DNA of 64,000 nucleotides from Microvelia longipes (taxonomy: Eukaryota; Arthropoda; Insecta; Hemiptera; Veliidae), in contig JACMZG010000008.1 in NCBI GenBank assembly GCA_018340805.1, positions 60,771,491-60,835,490 on the forward strand, written 5' to 3'. Both the position numbers and the translations under genes were made by a program. Every line of letters starts with the position of its first letter. The first letter of the stretch is position 1. The notes beneath the pieces were generated by a model that was not told the origin of the DNA, did not search any database, and worked only from the letters and a program-made list of their open reading frames with translations. Shown here in pieces: positions 35,525 through 45,576 of the stretch.

Positions 35525-36165
35525 CACGCTAGCTTTCGAACAAATTAATATTTTTAAATCAAACTTGGTACAAAAATTAACCTTGAGAGGTTAATAAATA
35601 ACGACCCCTAATGGATACCAGGTTGTTGTCTCCTCACAATCCCAGTGGCTGAGACAGCAACCTTTTTAAAAAAATCAGTAAAATTAAAGATTTTTTATGG
35701 AAAAAAGGTCCTAGTTTATGATTTTGGGCACTGAATCAAATAAACTCGGTCGGGAGTCAATACGATCCTTTTAATAATTAAAAAGGCTAAAAACTATGTG
35801 AAAAAGCATAAACCTCTATTATGATCGATAAAAAAATCACATAAGGAGTATGTTGTTTTATATATTCTTTGGGGCGCCGAATCAAATAAAAATGGTCTGG
35901 AGTCCACTTACTTAGTACTTACTTAGTTAACTTTAGGTAACTAAAAAGTTTAAAAGCCACGGTAATAAGGGGATACCCAATGAATGGTGTCATTTTTAAT
36001 GAATTTAGTGCTCTGAATAGAGTAAAAAATTCTGTAGGTCCAGAAGTAGCATGAATTTTGAAATGTATGCACTTTCTGACCTGATCTAGCAATACAACTT
36101 GTTACTTAATTTCCAAATTTTTCAAAGGAAATGCCCTAAAACATTTTAATAAATTTAAATAATAA
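35525..36165. repeat. F2 fold-back element, fragment
   Basis: TTTCGAACAAATTAATATTT and CAAACTTGGTACAAAAATTA match the outer end near 63.83-63.90 kb in inverse. Two blocks around GGGCACTGAATCAAATAAAC and GGCGCCGAATCAAATAAAAA match the repeated GGGCGCTGAGTCGAATAAAA unit. The end keeps TTTTCAAAGGAAATGCCCTA. The fold-back arms are lost. Confidence 0.6.
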
Positions 36166-36728
36166 TTTATTTCATATTTAGGTTACGAGGTAAACTTAAC
36201 TTAATCCTTCCTAAAAGCCTAGATACAATAGGATTTTCTAGGTAGTAAGATTTTCTAGCTATTAAGGAGTGTCAAGAAAGGTTAGGTAAATTTAACCAGA
36301 CTATCTCTAATGAATCTCAGGGTTAATGTTATTAAGAGGTAAGTTATGTAATTAGACCTAGCATTATCTTCTGCATAATAGAGTTTATAATATGAAGGTA
36401 AAGAGTTAACTAGAGCTGAAATATTCTAAAGACGTTGAGAAAACCATTAGCTGATCCGACTCATCTTGGCTACTAAAACTTTCCATCTTATTATAATAAA
36501 GATGATTATCTAAAACTAATATTGAATGTGTGACTATAATTAAATATTATAAATAAAACATCTTATTAGCGATTTCTTTTAAAGGTTTTTGCTTAAGGAA
36601 TTCATTACGGCTGATATCAGCTTTTTTTTTTATTGAAATTCACATGCTCATAGGGCATAAGATCACTAAAAAATAAGTAAGTAATATCCAAAGGAAAGGG
36701 GTATATAAGGGGTAAAACTCTCTGATCA

Positions 36729-36824
36729 GATATATTATATTATATATATATATATTATATATATATATATATTATATATATATATATATATATAATATAT
36801 ATTTATATTATATATATTTATATT
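36729..36824. repeat. (TA)n-rich microsatellite
   Basis: A TA array interrupted by TTA and TTTATA. Confidence 0.9.
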
Positions 36825-37088
36825 ACTCTAATTTTTTTTAAGTATTCATCGTTGTTCGTTGTTGTCAAATAAATGCATTCTTGTGTGCCATCCGGAACGG
36901 GTTAAAGCAAATGATTGGTAGGTATTTTACATTCTTTTGGACGTGTGAGAAAAAATAGAATGTAGTTTTTAGGGTTTCAATAAATCCGAGTCATGATAAT
37001 ATTTGATTTATTTAAGAAATATGTGATGCTAAAGACAGTCCTTTGACCTTGGCTAGGGTGCGCGCGCAATCGAGCTAATATTTACAGT

Positions 37089-37631
37089 CTTAGAATAATA
37101 CTTATATAGAAGGAGCACTACTGATAACACGAAAGCCGGTTCACTGGTGCAACTAAGTAATGCTGCCACCCTAACAATATACAATTTTCTAAAAAAAAGT
37201 TGGCAATACTTCCGGTTGCTGAATTATTATGTTCTATTATTAATTAATGATTGATTATTTATAAAATACTAATATAAATATCGGTGCATTAGAATATTTT
37301 AAGCATTTTAAATTGTAGTTTAACGTATTTATTAAAATTATATATAAATAGTAGTCCTCGTCAACTAAATGTAGATTCTCGTATTCCGCCACCCTTTTGC
37401 CATCTAAGACCAGTTTTATTAAATACTCTGCAGGTGTTTTAAGTTATTATATTTGTTCTTTACGATATTTCTTCATTAATAGATATTTATGACAAATATT
37501 TAAAATATTGTTTTTTTGTCAGGTTGGCAGCATTACTTAGTTGCACCAGTCAACCGGCTTTCGTGTTATCAGTGGAATTACATTGTGTTTACGGTCCTGT
37601 GCTCCTTCTATATATAGTATTATTCTCTAAG
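37089..37631. mobile_element. M542 inverted-repeat element, copy 2
   Basis: The same element as at 27106-27647 in the opposite orientation; in the stretches compared only scattered differences are seen. The perfect 8-bp duplication TTTACAGT lies at 37081-37088 and 37632-37639. The interior is AT-rich and non-coding. High similarity and intact duplications suggest fairly recent movement relative to other repeats here. Confidence 0.92.
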
Positions 37632-38215
37632 TTTACAGTGTTTCTTATAAAAATGACATACTTGTTGGATTTAATTTGTCATCTTTTGACTTCCTGACCT
37701 TTTTCTAGTATAAGAATTATGTTTATTATCTCTTTTTCGATCTTTTTTCGATATAAGTTTTTTTTAATAATCATTATTAAAATATTTGAACGTTGATGTC
37801 TTCATTTAAATTAATTAAATTTTATTAAATTGGTAGAACTGATAATTTTAAGTAAAGAGCCATTTTGTTTAACCTTTTATGATTTAGCAGTTCATTTTTT
37901 TATATTAGCTTATACTAATTATTAATTTATTCACATAACTGTTAAAATTATATCGTTTACTTGATCAACTTAATTTATAATATGGTTAAGAAATGTTAAT
38001 GTTTTCTAACGTTTGTTTGTTAATGATAAGATGTCTAAATGCTGGAGAATTCATTTGGGATGACTGTAATGGCCAATCAAATTATCAACAAGGTAATTTT
38101 CTTAATTATTTGTGTAATAATTTGTTCACTTAGTAATTTTCTTTAAAAGAAATATGCGGTTAACTCAGTCCTTAATATAATTTAACAGTTCAATTTCTTG
38201 CCTCGTATATACATC

Positions 38216-38456
38216 TATGAAGGCTAGAGATATATATAACTAGATCCTATTGGTTGAATTTGAAACATTAAACAAATAACCTGAACACCTTTGATTTTTA
38301 TTATAAATAAATTAATAGAACAAAATTATAGTCACTTATGTAATAGAGCGTTATATATTATAAATACAAAATAAAACCACAAATTATGTGAGAAACATTT
38401 GTTTAACTCATTCTTAGAGGAGGTTTCAATGAATTACACAGCCCTAGAACATAGAG
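38216..38456. mobile_element. hAT-1 copy, cluster member A
   Basis: It starts CTATGAAGGCTAGAGATATA, then CCTATTGGTTGAATTTGAAA, AACCTGAACACCTTTGATT and TTAGAGGAGGTTTCAATGAA. The orientation is that of the 9.2-kb copy. It is truncated at the right, where member B begins. Confidence 0.65.
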
Positions 38457-38580
38457 ATATCAACTAGAAGGGGCATAACCTATCTCATTACATTGAGAGG
38501 CCTGAAACATTTTTAGGGGCTCTCAGGGGCTGTGTGTAACCTCATGTAAACCTCCTCCAAGAGTGAGGTAAGGTAATCAA
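38454..38580. mobile_element. hAT-1 copy, cluster member B (half element)
   Basis: CATAGAGATATCAACTAGAAG, GGGGCTCTCAGGGGCTGTGT and CCTCCTCCAAGAGTGAGGTAA are the left half of the element in the orientation opposite to member A. It stops abruptly where member C starts. Confidence 0.65.
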
Positions 38581-38584
38581 AATT

Positions 38585-38875
38585 ATAGATATATATAATA
38601 GAGGCATAGCATATCAGGTCCTAGCATACATTAAAGGACCTGAAACATCTTTTTGGGGCTCTTAGGGACTCTGTTTAACCTTTTTAAAACCTTCTCCAAG
38701 AGTAAGTTAAGGTTATAATAAATCAATTGTTTTCGGCTTCTAAATACGTCAATTATATAAGTTACTGTATTCTTGTTGTGTTTATTTAATTATTTTGATA
38801 ACCGAATACAGTCAGGTTACTTTTATGAAGTTTCAAAATTCAACTAATAGGGCCCTCTAGTAATATTTCTCTATG
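38585..38875. mobile_element. hAT-1 copy, cluster member C (near complete)
   Basis: Runs from ATAGATATATATAATAGAGG to CCCTCTAGTAATATTTCTCTATG with the usual internal order (TTTTTGGGGCTCTTAGGGAC, TTTCAAAATTCAACTAATAG). It is in the same orientation as member B. The terminal repeats are recognisable, but no clean 8-bp duplication is legible. Confidence 0.7.
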
Positions 38876-38889
38876 ATTACGATAATAAA

Positions 38890-39482
38890 TCACACAATGT
38901 AATTGTGCGAGAGACACCTAGGAAAGGTAACAAGCAAAATGCAATGCTACATCTAGGAACTGTTCCATCATTGATGGCTCGACATAATGTCATGTCCCAC
39001 TTTGTTTCGTTACGTCCAACTTATCAGGGCGCCGACAGAGCCTGAACACACTCTGAACTTCAATTTTAATTCCAAAGAATATATTGTAAAGTATTTACCA
39101 GAGACGAGCGGTGCTCTCTTACCGCCATCATCCTTGGCAAGCATAACATATATCATTTGATACTACCGAGTTTTGCAAAATATAGTTGACACAACATAAT
39201 TGTGTGAGAGACACCTAGGAAATGTAACAAGCAAAATGCAATGACAGGCTCAACAGGCCTGCTATCAACAGGCTCTGTCGGCGCCCTGATGAATTAGACG
39301 TAACGAAACAGAGTGGGACATGACATTATGTCTAGCCATCAATAATGACAAATGTCGAATAATGGGACAGTTCCTAGATATAGCATTGCATTTTGCTTGA
39401 TACATTTCCTAGGCGTCTCTCGCACAATTATTTTGTGTCAACTATTCATGTTTTGCAAAACTCGGTAGTATCAAATGATATT
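38890..39482. mobile_element. Complex palindromic insertion
   Basis: A unit with GAGAGACACCTAGGAAAGGT, AACAAGCAAAATGCAATG, ATGTCATGTCCCACTTTGTT and CAGGGCGCCGACAGAGCCTG occurs at 38896-39048 and in full inverse at 39267-39433. A partial direct copy lies at 39152-39241, preceded by an outer block (ATCATTTGATACTACCGAG). The inverse of that block closes the right side at about 39434-39482. It is non-coding and sits between hAT-1 members C and D. Confidence 0.7.
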
Positions 39483-39752
39483 TATTATAAATTGTTTTCG
39501 GCTTCCCATATATTGCTTCTGTTTTGATACAGTATTTTTAACGTTCTGCTACATAAGTTACTGAAATTGTATACTAATTATTTGATTAATTTATAAGTGA
39601 AGGTGATCAAGTTATTTTTTTGTGTCATAAAATTTCCTGTATGGCCTCTTTAGTAATAATATCTCTGTGCCTTAGAGCCCCAAAAATATGTTTCAGGCCA
39701 CTCAATGTATTGAGATAGGCTATGTCCCCTTCTAGTAATATATCTCCGATAT
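39483..39752. mobile_element. hAT-1 copy, cluster member D
   Basis: It contains AATTGTTTTCGGCTTCCC, GGCCTCTTTAGTAATAATATC, AGAGCCCCAAAAATATGTTT and CCTTCTAGTAATATATCTCC. It appears to be two truncated hAT-1 pieces joined in opposite orientation. Confidence 0.6.
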
Positions 39753-39763
39753 AGCCATAATTT

Positions 39764-40108
39764 ATGACTTCAGTTTATGTATTATTACTGATAATAAGAT
39801 GCTTAACAACGACGATATTTGCAAGTTATTTTATTATTGAAAACATAGCTACATATTTAAAAGATTTTATAAATATCGTGTGTCTTTACACGGGAATAAA
39901 TATAATAAAATTTTACCATTTTTTCTCACAGATATCTTATGCAGAAGTTGCAGTATGTATGGTAAAGAATGGTCCAGAAAGGTCATCTGAAAAAGACCGT
40001 CACTGCATTATTCATTTTAGTTGTTGCTGTAATAAGATTGATTTCTCTCAACCGAGAACGTGTCAGGTCAGTATTTTGAAAAATTTGAAAATATCTAAGA
40101 CTTCTTGA
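39764..40108 (+). CDS. Candidate exon or small secreted protein (weak)
   Basis: This is the only repeat-free open frame between the hAT-1 cluster and the 40.2-kb 5S-family copy. It starts with a hydrophobic signal-like segment (VYVLLLIIRCLTTTIFA) and ends in a Cys-rich part (HFSCCCNKIDFSQPRTCQ). Within it, 39932-40066 is bounded by a pyrimidine-rich acceptor (TTTTTTCTCACAG) and a good donor (CAG/GTCAGT). It is exactly 135 nt, a whole number of codons in the open frame. No domain is recognised and no other exon of a matching gene was found, so chance remains likely. Confidence 0.25.
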   Translation: MTSVYVLLLIIRCLTTTIFASYFIIENIATYLKDFINIVCLYTGINIIKFYHFFSQISYAEVAVCMVKNGPERSSEKDRHCIIHFSCCCNKIDFSQPRTCQVSILKNLKISKTS

Positions 40109-40527
40109 CTTTTACGTACCGATGGCAGTACCCTTTCGATTTCATAGGGAACTAAGAAGAATAAACATCGGGTACGGTGTACCTCGGTACATTTCCCCAT
40201 TACATCGGGTTCGCTACGCTCATCCTCTCTGCTTCTTACTCGCTTTGCTCGTCCTAAGAAATACAGTTCGCCAAAGGAACCCGCAAAATCCTTATGAAAA
40301 ATGGCTCTCGGCTAAATTCGCTGAAACTTTGCATAAATACTAAACTTAACATGCTGATCAAAAGTGTCAATAGGCTAAACGCTCTATCTTCAACCCTTTT
40401 AGCGAATTTTTCATAATTGAAAATGACGCTTATGAGGTTGTTCGGATGACGGAAGTTGAGGTGGGAGTGAGTGGAATCGGTTCCTATTGGCTTCCTGATA
40501 ACAAAATATATGTCCGAAAAAAGTTTA

Positions 40528-40532
40528 ATATA

Positions 40533-40600
<68 letters not shown>

Positions 40601-40601
40601 A

Positions 40602-40658
<57 letters not shown>

Positions 40659-40671
40659 TATATATATGTAT
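40528..40671. repeat. (TA)n microsatellite
   Basis: A TA array with a few TTA interruptions, inside the fold-back insertion. Confidence 0.95.
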
Positions 40672-40880
40672 GTAGAGTTTCTACCCTTTCGTTTGGCGAA
40701 CGATAACTCTCGAAGTCGTTCTCAAATTGAAACGAAACTTTGCAAATCGCGAGATGTTGAGGAGGTCGAGGCCTATGTTTATAAAAACATTATGACGTCA
40801 TCAACAAAGTTATGACGTCATGAAAAAAAAAAATTTGAAACTTAAAATGGCTTTAAAACAAGGTATATCTAGTATTTAAG

Positions 40881-41479
40881 TAGACGGCTAGCTGAATCGA
40901 TTAAGACCAATTTTCAGCTCAATCGAACCATCACAATGGCGCAATTGGTATACATATATATACAATCTTGTATTATGTATACGTCTAGATCAAAGACTCG
41001 TACGATATCTGTTGGGTTCAGTAGTGTTAGAGGGGTGGGGATATAGTATAAAGAGAGACCTCTACCTCTTGCTCCATCATGGTAAGCCTACTGTCCCAGA
41101 GAGACAGGGCAAAAATGGCTTCCACTGAACCACGCCGAGCTAAGCAGACGTAAAGAGGAAGAACATCGAAGTAGTCTTTATATAGTCGAAGTTATTCTAA
41201 ACGAATGCGACCAGTTTCAGCTCAATCGGACAATCCTAAGTGACGCAACGGTATTTTTATTTTAAATAATCATGAATATTTTTTTTCAACCTTAAGATTT
41301 TACTCAAATAAACAATTTGTTTACAAAAAAATTTGACATTTTTCTTTAATTTTATAAACAATCATAAATGTAAGTAAGTGTTGAAGTTGTCTTTATATGG
41401 TCGAAGTCATTCTAAAACCATTGCGACCGGTTTCAGCTCAATCAAACAATCTTTAGTGACGGAAACGGTATTTTTATTT
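40881..41479. repeat. Three dispersed copies of an about 95-bp repeat
   Basis: 41168-41260 and 41381-41479 share TAGTCTTTATATAGTCGAAG-like starts, GCGACC(A/G)GTTTCAGCTCAAT and CGGTATTTTTATTT. A shorter diverged copy at about 40881-40949 keeps GACCAATTTTCAGCTCAATC. Non-coding. Confidence 0.65.
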
Positions 41480-41606
41480 AAAAACAAATCATGAATAATA
41501 TATTTTTGTTTATAATGTTTCTTAATTTTAATTTTTAGCATACTATTAATAATAGAGTATTAATAAAATCTCAATAGTAAATCAAGTTTGTGAGAAAGCC
41601 ACTCAG

Positions 41607-41829
41607 GCCCGCGAAGCGGGCTGTGTGGAGAGGCTGTGAAATTCGCTATACATGGCAAAATGCATGTAACAAGAACAATAATGAAACAACACATAATACA
41701 AAACAACAACAATGTGGCCGCAAAGCGCCAGGGAGGCCCCGGGCCGCGAAGCGGCCCGTGGCCGACGCGCGGAGCGGACAAGGCGCGAAGCGCCGAGGCC
41801 GCGTAGCGGCTACGGGCCGAAGGCCCGTA
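41607..41829. repeat. Cluster of GC-rich GNA-triloop hairpins
   Basis: Five perfect inverted repeats with 3-nt loops lie within 225 bp. They are 41607-41621 (GCCCGC GAA GCGGGC), 41741-41757 (GGGCCGC GAA GCGGCCC), 41782-41794 (GGCGC GAA GCGCC), 41798-41810 (GCCGC GTA GCGGC) and 41811-41829 (TACGGGCC GAA GGCCCGTA). A sixth, with a GGA loop and short stem, lies at about 41768-41776. The patch is strongly GC-rich in otherwise AT-rich DNA. Open frames on both strands follow from the symmetry. Confidence 0.85.
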
Positions 41830-41852
41830 TTTTTTATTAAAATAACTCATTT

Positions 41853-42441
41853 TTTATAAGCATTACCCTGATGGGGTGAGTTTAAGGGGCCTTACAAGCT
41901 AAGGGTTGAAGATAGAGCGTTGTGCCCATTTACCCTTTTGATCAGCATGTTAAGTTTAGTATTTATGCAAAGTTTCAGCGAATTTGACCGAGAGCTATTT
42001 TTCATAAGCATTACCCTGATGGGGTGAGTTTAGGGGCCTTGCAAGGCTAAGGGTTGAGATAGAGCGTTGTGCCCTTTACCCTTTGATCAGTGTTAAGTTG
42101 TAGTATTATGCAAAGTTTCAGCGAAATTTGAGGAGCTATTTTTTATAAGCATTACCCTGATGGGGTGAGTTTAAGGGGCCTCGCAAGGCTAAGGGTTGAA
42201 GATAGTGCGTTGTGCCTATTGACACTTTTAATGATGTTAAGTTTAGTATTTATGCAAGTTTCAGCGAATTGACTGAGAGCCATTTTTCATAAGCATTACT
42301 CTGATGGGGGTGAGTTTAAGGGCCTTACAAGCTAAGGGTTGAAGATAGAGCGTTGTGCATTGACCAATTTTGATGAGCATGTTAAGTTTAGTATATATTG
42401 CAAAGTTTCAGCGAATTTAGCCGAGCCATTTTTCATAAGGA
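41853..42441. repeat. Four tandem copies of a 141-148 bp unit
   Basis: The units begin near 41853, 41998, 42139 and 42283 with variants of CATAAGCATTACCCTGATGG. They continue through GCTAAGGGTTGAAGATAGAG, TGTTAAGTTTAGTATTTATG and GTTTCAGCGAATTTGACCG. The last unit forms the right inverted arm of the fold-back insertion. The second and third have many single-base deletions. Confidence 0.9.
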
Positions 42442-43199
42442 TTTTGCAGGGTCCTTTATACTGCAACGTGCCTTCAGACTCGCTTCGCTCATCTTCAGAG
42501 AGTAAATGCATCCGCATCATTCTCAGCGGTCACCCATACAGCACTGATCACGTTCAATGCTCCTTAATTTTTATGATCCAACAAAAATTATAGATATACT
42601 TTTCGTATTGAAACAAAACTCAGTGTACTTATTTATTAGGTAACAGTATACACTTGTACCAAATTTCAACTCAATTAGACCATTTTCCAATTTTTTAAAA
42701 ACCATACTTTAGTCATGCTGACAATGAGATGAAACTTGGCGCATATGTTTAGTCTTATACATAGTTCACATGCGTGCCAAATCTCAATCCGATTGGATCA
42801 TTTTTCCGCGTTTTATGATTTTTCTAAATTTTCAGAGTCATTATTGCGGGTTAATGACGTCATAAAAAAAATTCCAAATTGGACAACTACAGCGTTAGAC
42901 TGATTTTTGTACAAAATTCAACTCTCTAGCATAAATACACTGGGCGCTACGATGATAACAGACACACATACACATACAGGCAGACAACTTAGCGAAAACC
43001 AGTCAGGAGGCCTTAAAAAGGCCTGAAACAGATAATTCCGGTTTCATCCCGGTTTTGGATTTTTTGAAAACAATACTTTTCCTTTATATACCTACGGTAT
43101 AAATGAGGCAAAGTAATTAAGGGGTCTAATTGAAACAAATTAAAGCATACCTCTCTATTGTAACCTTCTCTTGTTAGACATTACTGACCATGGGCGACC

Positions 43200-43600
43200 G
43201 CAGGATTTTTTCCAGGGGGGGGGGGGGGTCAAAGCTGCCACGTTTAGTTTTCAGCCACCCTGTGACAAAAGTCATAGATAGGAGTTCAGTAAATCACAGG
43301 AGTAGGGACTTGCTAAACTAAATTTTAATTCATTAAAAAAATATGTAAAATTTTATACATTATCAACTGTATTGATAATGTATAAAATATAACTTGTTAC
43401 TTAACTTAACTTAATTTAACATAAACTTAACTTGTAATATTTTATTTATTGTGAGGATAAAATGATATGAGATTAGCTAGTGGGACAGGAGAAAATATAC
43501 TAAACAAACTATGAACCTGATCTCAGGTACAGTACCGTAGAGGGGAGGGTAGAAATAGCGAGGTCTTCCCTGGTGCAGTGTGTGCATATACTTTGTTGCT
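43200..43600. other. Intergenic spacer with a G run
   Basis: A run of about fifteen G lies near 43215-43230. A GC-richer patch near 43535-43590 (GTAGAGGGGAGGGTAG) loosely resembles 41010-41060. Nothing else recognised. Confidence 0.4.
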
Positions 43601-43604
43601 AGGG

Positions 43605-44110
43605 TTCACTTTTCCTCATTAATAAATATATAGGAAATGTGTTGTGTTCGCAAAAAAGTCCAATACTGGGACTTCATCTGATTTATTCGTTTCAGGTGTT
43701 TTTAAGACCTCCTGATTGGTTTTTACAAAGTAGTCTGTATGAGTGTGTGTGTCATTTATCAGAATAGCTCCGAGTGTATTTACGCTAATGAGTATAAAAA
43801 AATGTAAAAAATCGAAAAACAAAATTGAGTTGAAATTTAGTTCAAGTGTATACCTTTAATACGACATGTATATCTATGGGGTTTGTTTGATCATAAAAGT
43901 TAAGCAGCATTGAGCGTGGTCAGTGATGTATGGGTGACCGCTGGTAATGAAATGGACATATTTACTATCTAAGGCCGAGCAAACAAGTCCGAAGACGCGT
44001 TGCAGAACAAATTTTATTTTCTAAGACAAGAGAGTCCGAAGAAGAGAGGATGAGCGTAGTGAATCCGATATGATAAGAATGAGTTCAGAGGTACTCCTTA
44101 CCCGATTCAT
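43605..44110 (+). repeat. 5S-family repeat with internal deletion
   Basis: Starts at CTTTTCCTCATTAATAAATA and carries the TG-rich run, then jumps to the middle. The best-looking 5S-like block of the window is at 43889-43942 (GATCATAAAAGTTAAGCAGC, GCGTGGTCAGTGATG, TATGGGTGACCGCT). A worn first hairpin and a perfect GGAT...ATCC hairpin at 44048-44066 follow. It ends GAGTTCAGAGGTACTCC and a T-rich run. The minus-strand frame at 43619-43822 is an artefact. Confidence 0.8.
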
Positions 44111-44274
44111 TTTATTCAAATTTATTTTATTCAAATTTTATTTTTTTTTTAATTTAAATTTTTTAATTAATTCTTATGCATAAGTGTGCTTACAAAGTTT
44201 AATTTATGGTTGTAGTTTTCACAAACTACTTACTTGATCAGGCTCAAATGTGTGCCTTTAATCTAACCTTAATA

Positions 44275-44515
44275 GTCAGAAAAAATCTGGTATGGGGTAC
44301 ATCGAAACATTCCCGAACCACATCGGATTTGCTACGCTGGACTAGCTTCGCTCAGAATATAAAAGTCCCTGGGATGATAAAAACTTTGAGAAAAATACTC
44401 AGGGTGTGTTATAACACCTAAATCAGATAATTCATGTGAAATCTGGGTGTGGGAAATATAGTGCAGACGAAATACTTTTCTAATATACCTACTGTATACA
44501 TGAGGAAAATTAAAA
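44275..44515 (-). repeat. 5S-family repeat, ends only
   Basis: The terminal ATCTGGTATGGGGTACATCG and a hairpin remnant (GCTACGCTGGACTAGCTTCG) join directly to the opposite end (GATAATTCATGTGAAATCTG, ATACTTTTCTAATATACC, ACTGTATACATGAGG). The 5S-like block and middle are deleted. Confidence 0.7.
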
Positions 44516-44758
44516 AGGGTATTTCATACTAATAATACTACTTTAATACTAATATTATATTTAATTATTTACTAGTTTAAATATTAATTAATATTTAAAC
44601 TAGTAATACTGGTGTATTGTTAGTCGGATACTATAATAATATTAATAGCATGACAGTATATTAGTCAGTGTTTAAGTGTAAGTGTGTATTAGTAGTTAAG
44701 AAGTGCATGAACCCCAAAAAGAAGCCACAGCTCAGAGCCAAACGTCACAAATTAAATT

Positions 44759-44909
<151 letters not shown>

Positions 44910-45021
44910 TTATTTCTTTTAAGATTGGCAGAGCTATGTAATTTTAAGCATATTACCACTATCTATTAAATCGGATAAAAATTAAATTTAGTGAGTAATT
45001 ATTCTTCAAATATTTACTTAC

Positions 45022-45220
45022 CTTGTAATAGAGATGGCTGAGTCAAGTGTATTATTCTGCTAGTTTGAAGGATGGTAGAGTTGAAATTTAAAGGAAATAA
45101 TCCGTAAATAAGGGCGCAGAGAAAATAAGAGAGAAAGGTAAGAAGAAAATCCGCATGGGAACAATGCCTAGGAGCAACATCTGAAGCTCTCAAGAGATGA
45201 GGGCACAGACTCATTATCAT
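45022..45220 (-). other. Candidate exon ending in a strong donor (weak)
   Basis: On the minus strand an open, pyrimidine-rich stretch is less AT-biased than its surroundings. It ends TTACAAG/GTAAGT, a near-perfect splice donor with the junction between 45022 and 45021. Its frame from ATG at 45220 reads MIMSLCPHLLRASDVAP and has no domain I recognise. It could be a coding or untranslated first exon of a gene extending leftward on the minus strand, but no partner exon was found. Confidence 0.2.
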
Positions 45221-45576
45221 TCAATATTAACATAGCTACCAATCAAGACTAACTGGGACTGGGGATTTTATCCCCTTTCGAATCTCTGCTTCCACAACCA
45301 AATCTCTGGCTGCAATAATACATGAGGTCCTTACTTAGCGAAGGGAAATACGGCATGCGAGCATGAGCATGCATAACTCACGTATTCTTCTCAAAACTTT
45401 TGCCAGTTAGAGAAACTTGTCAGAGCTTATGCTTTGTATTTTTATTTTACCTGTAGCATATATAATTGATTTTGCTTAATACTTGTTTAAAGTTTTGTTT
45501 CTTAGTGAAATTTTTTGTAACATTTTTTAAATTAAAGTTTAAGAATAGAATGATGACGTTATATTAATATGTGTTA

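Larger units (their letters stand above)
40276..42454. mobile_element. 2.2-kb fold-back insertion with tandem repeats
   Basis: Its ends, GGAACCCGCAAAATCC on the left and the inverse of GGACCCTGCAAAATCC on the right, are the tips of inverted arms of about 130 bp. The arms share AATTCGCTGAAACTTTGC, ACTAAACTTAACATGCT and CGCTCTATCTTCAACCC. Inside are a (TA)n array, repeats related to CAGCTCAATCG..., a GC-rich hairpin cluster and four tandem copies of the arm unit. No target duplication is seen: flanks join as CCAAA/TTTATA with no repeated bases. No transposase. The frames at 40446-40815 and 41560-41859 are artefacts of TA runs and hairpins. Confidence 0.8.
40162..43115 (-). repeat. 5S-family repeat, split by a 2.2-kb insertion
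   Basis: The left piece (40162-40275) holds the terminal GGGTACGGTGTACCTCGG and two hairpins. The right piece (42455-43115) continues exactly where the left stops. It has a hairpin at 42475-42495, the 5S-like block at 42526-42579, the long middle with GATTGGATCATTTTTCCGCG, TGACGTCA at 42855-42862, CTCTCTAGCATAAATACACT, the CA-rich run and the terminal inverted repeat around TATACCTACGGTATAAATGA. Joining the pieces gives GCCAAATTTATACTGC, matching the undisturbed 18.6-kb copy. The right piece is among the best preserved in the window. Confidence 0.85.

Noticed and set aside
41560..41859. Overlapping Arg/Ala/Gly/Pro-rich frames on both strands
   Set aside because: They arise from the symmetric GC-rich hairpins; both strands read open because the units are palindromic, and no domain is present.
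41853..42441. CRISPR-like array
   Set aside because: Whole 145-bp units repeat without unique spacers, and the setting is eukaryotic.
43889..43942. A functional 5S rRNA gene
   Set aside because: Only the internal promoter part is similar; the 5' and 3' stem sequences of 5S rRNA are absent.
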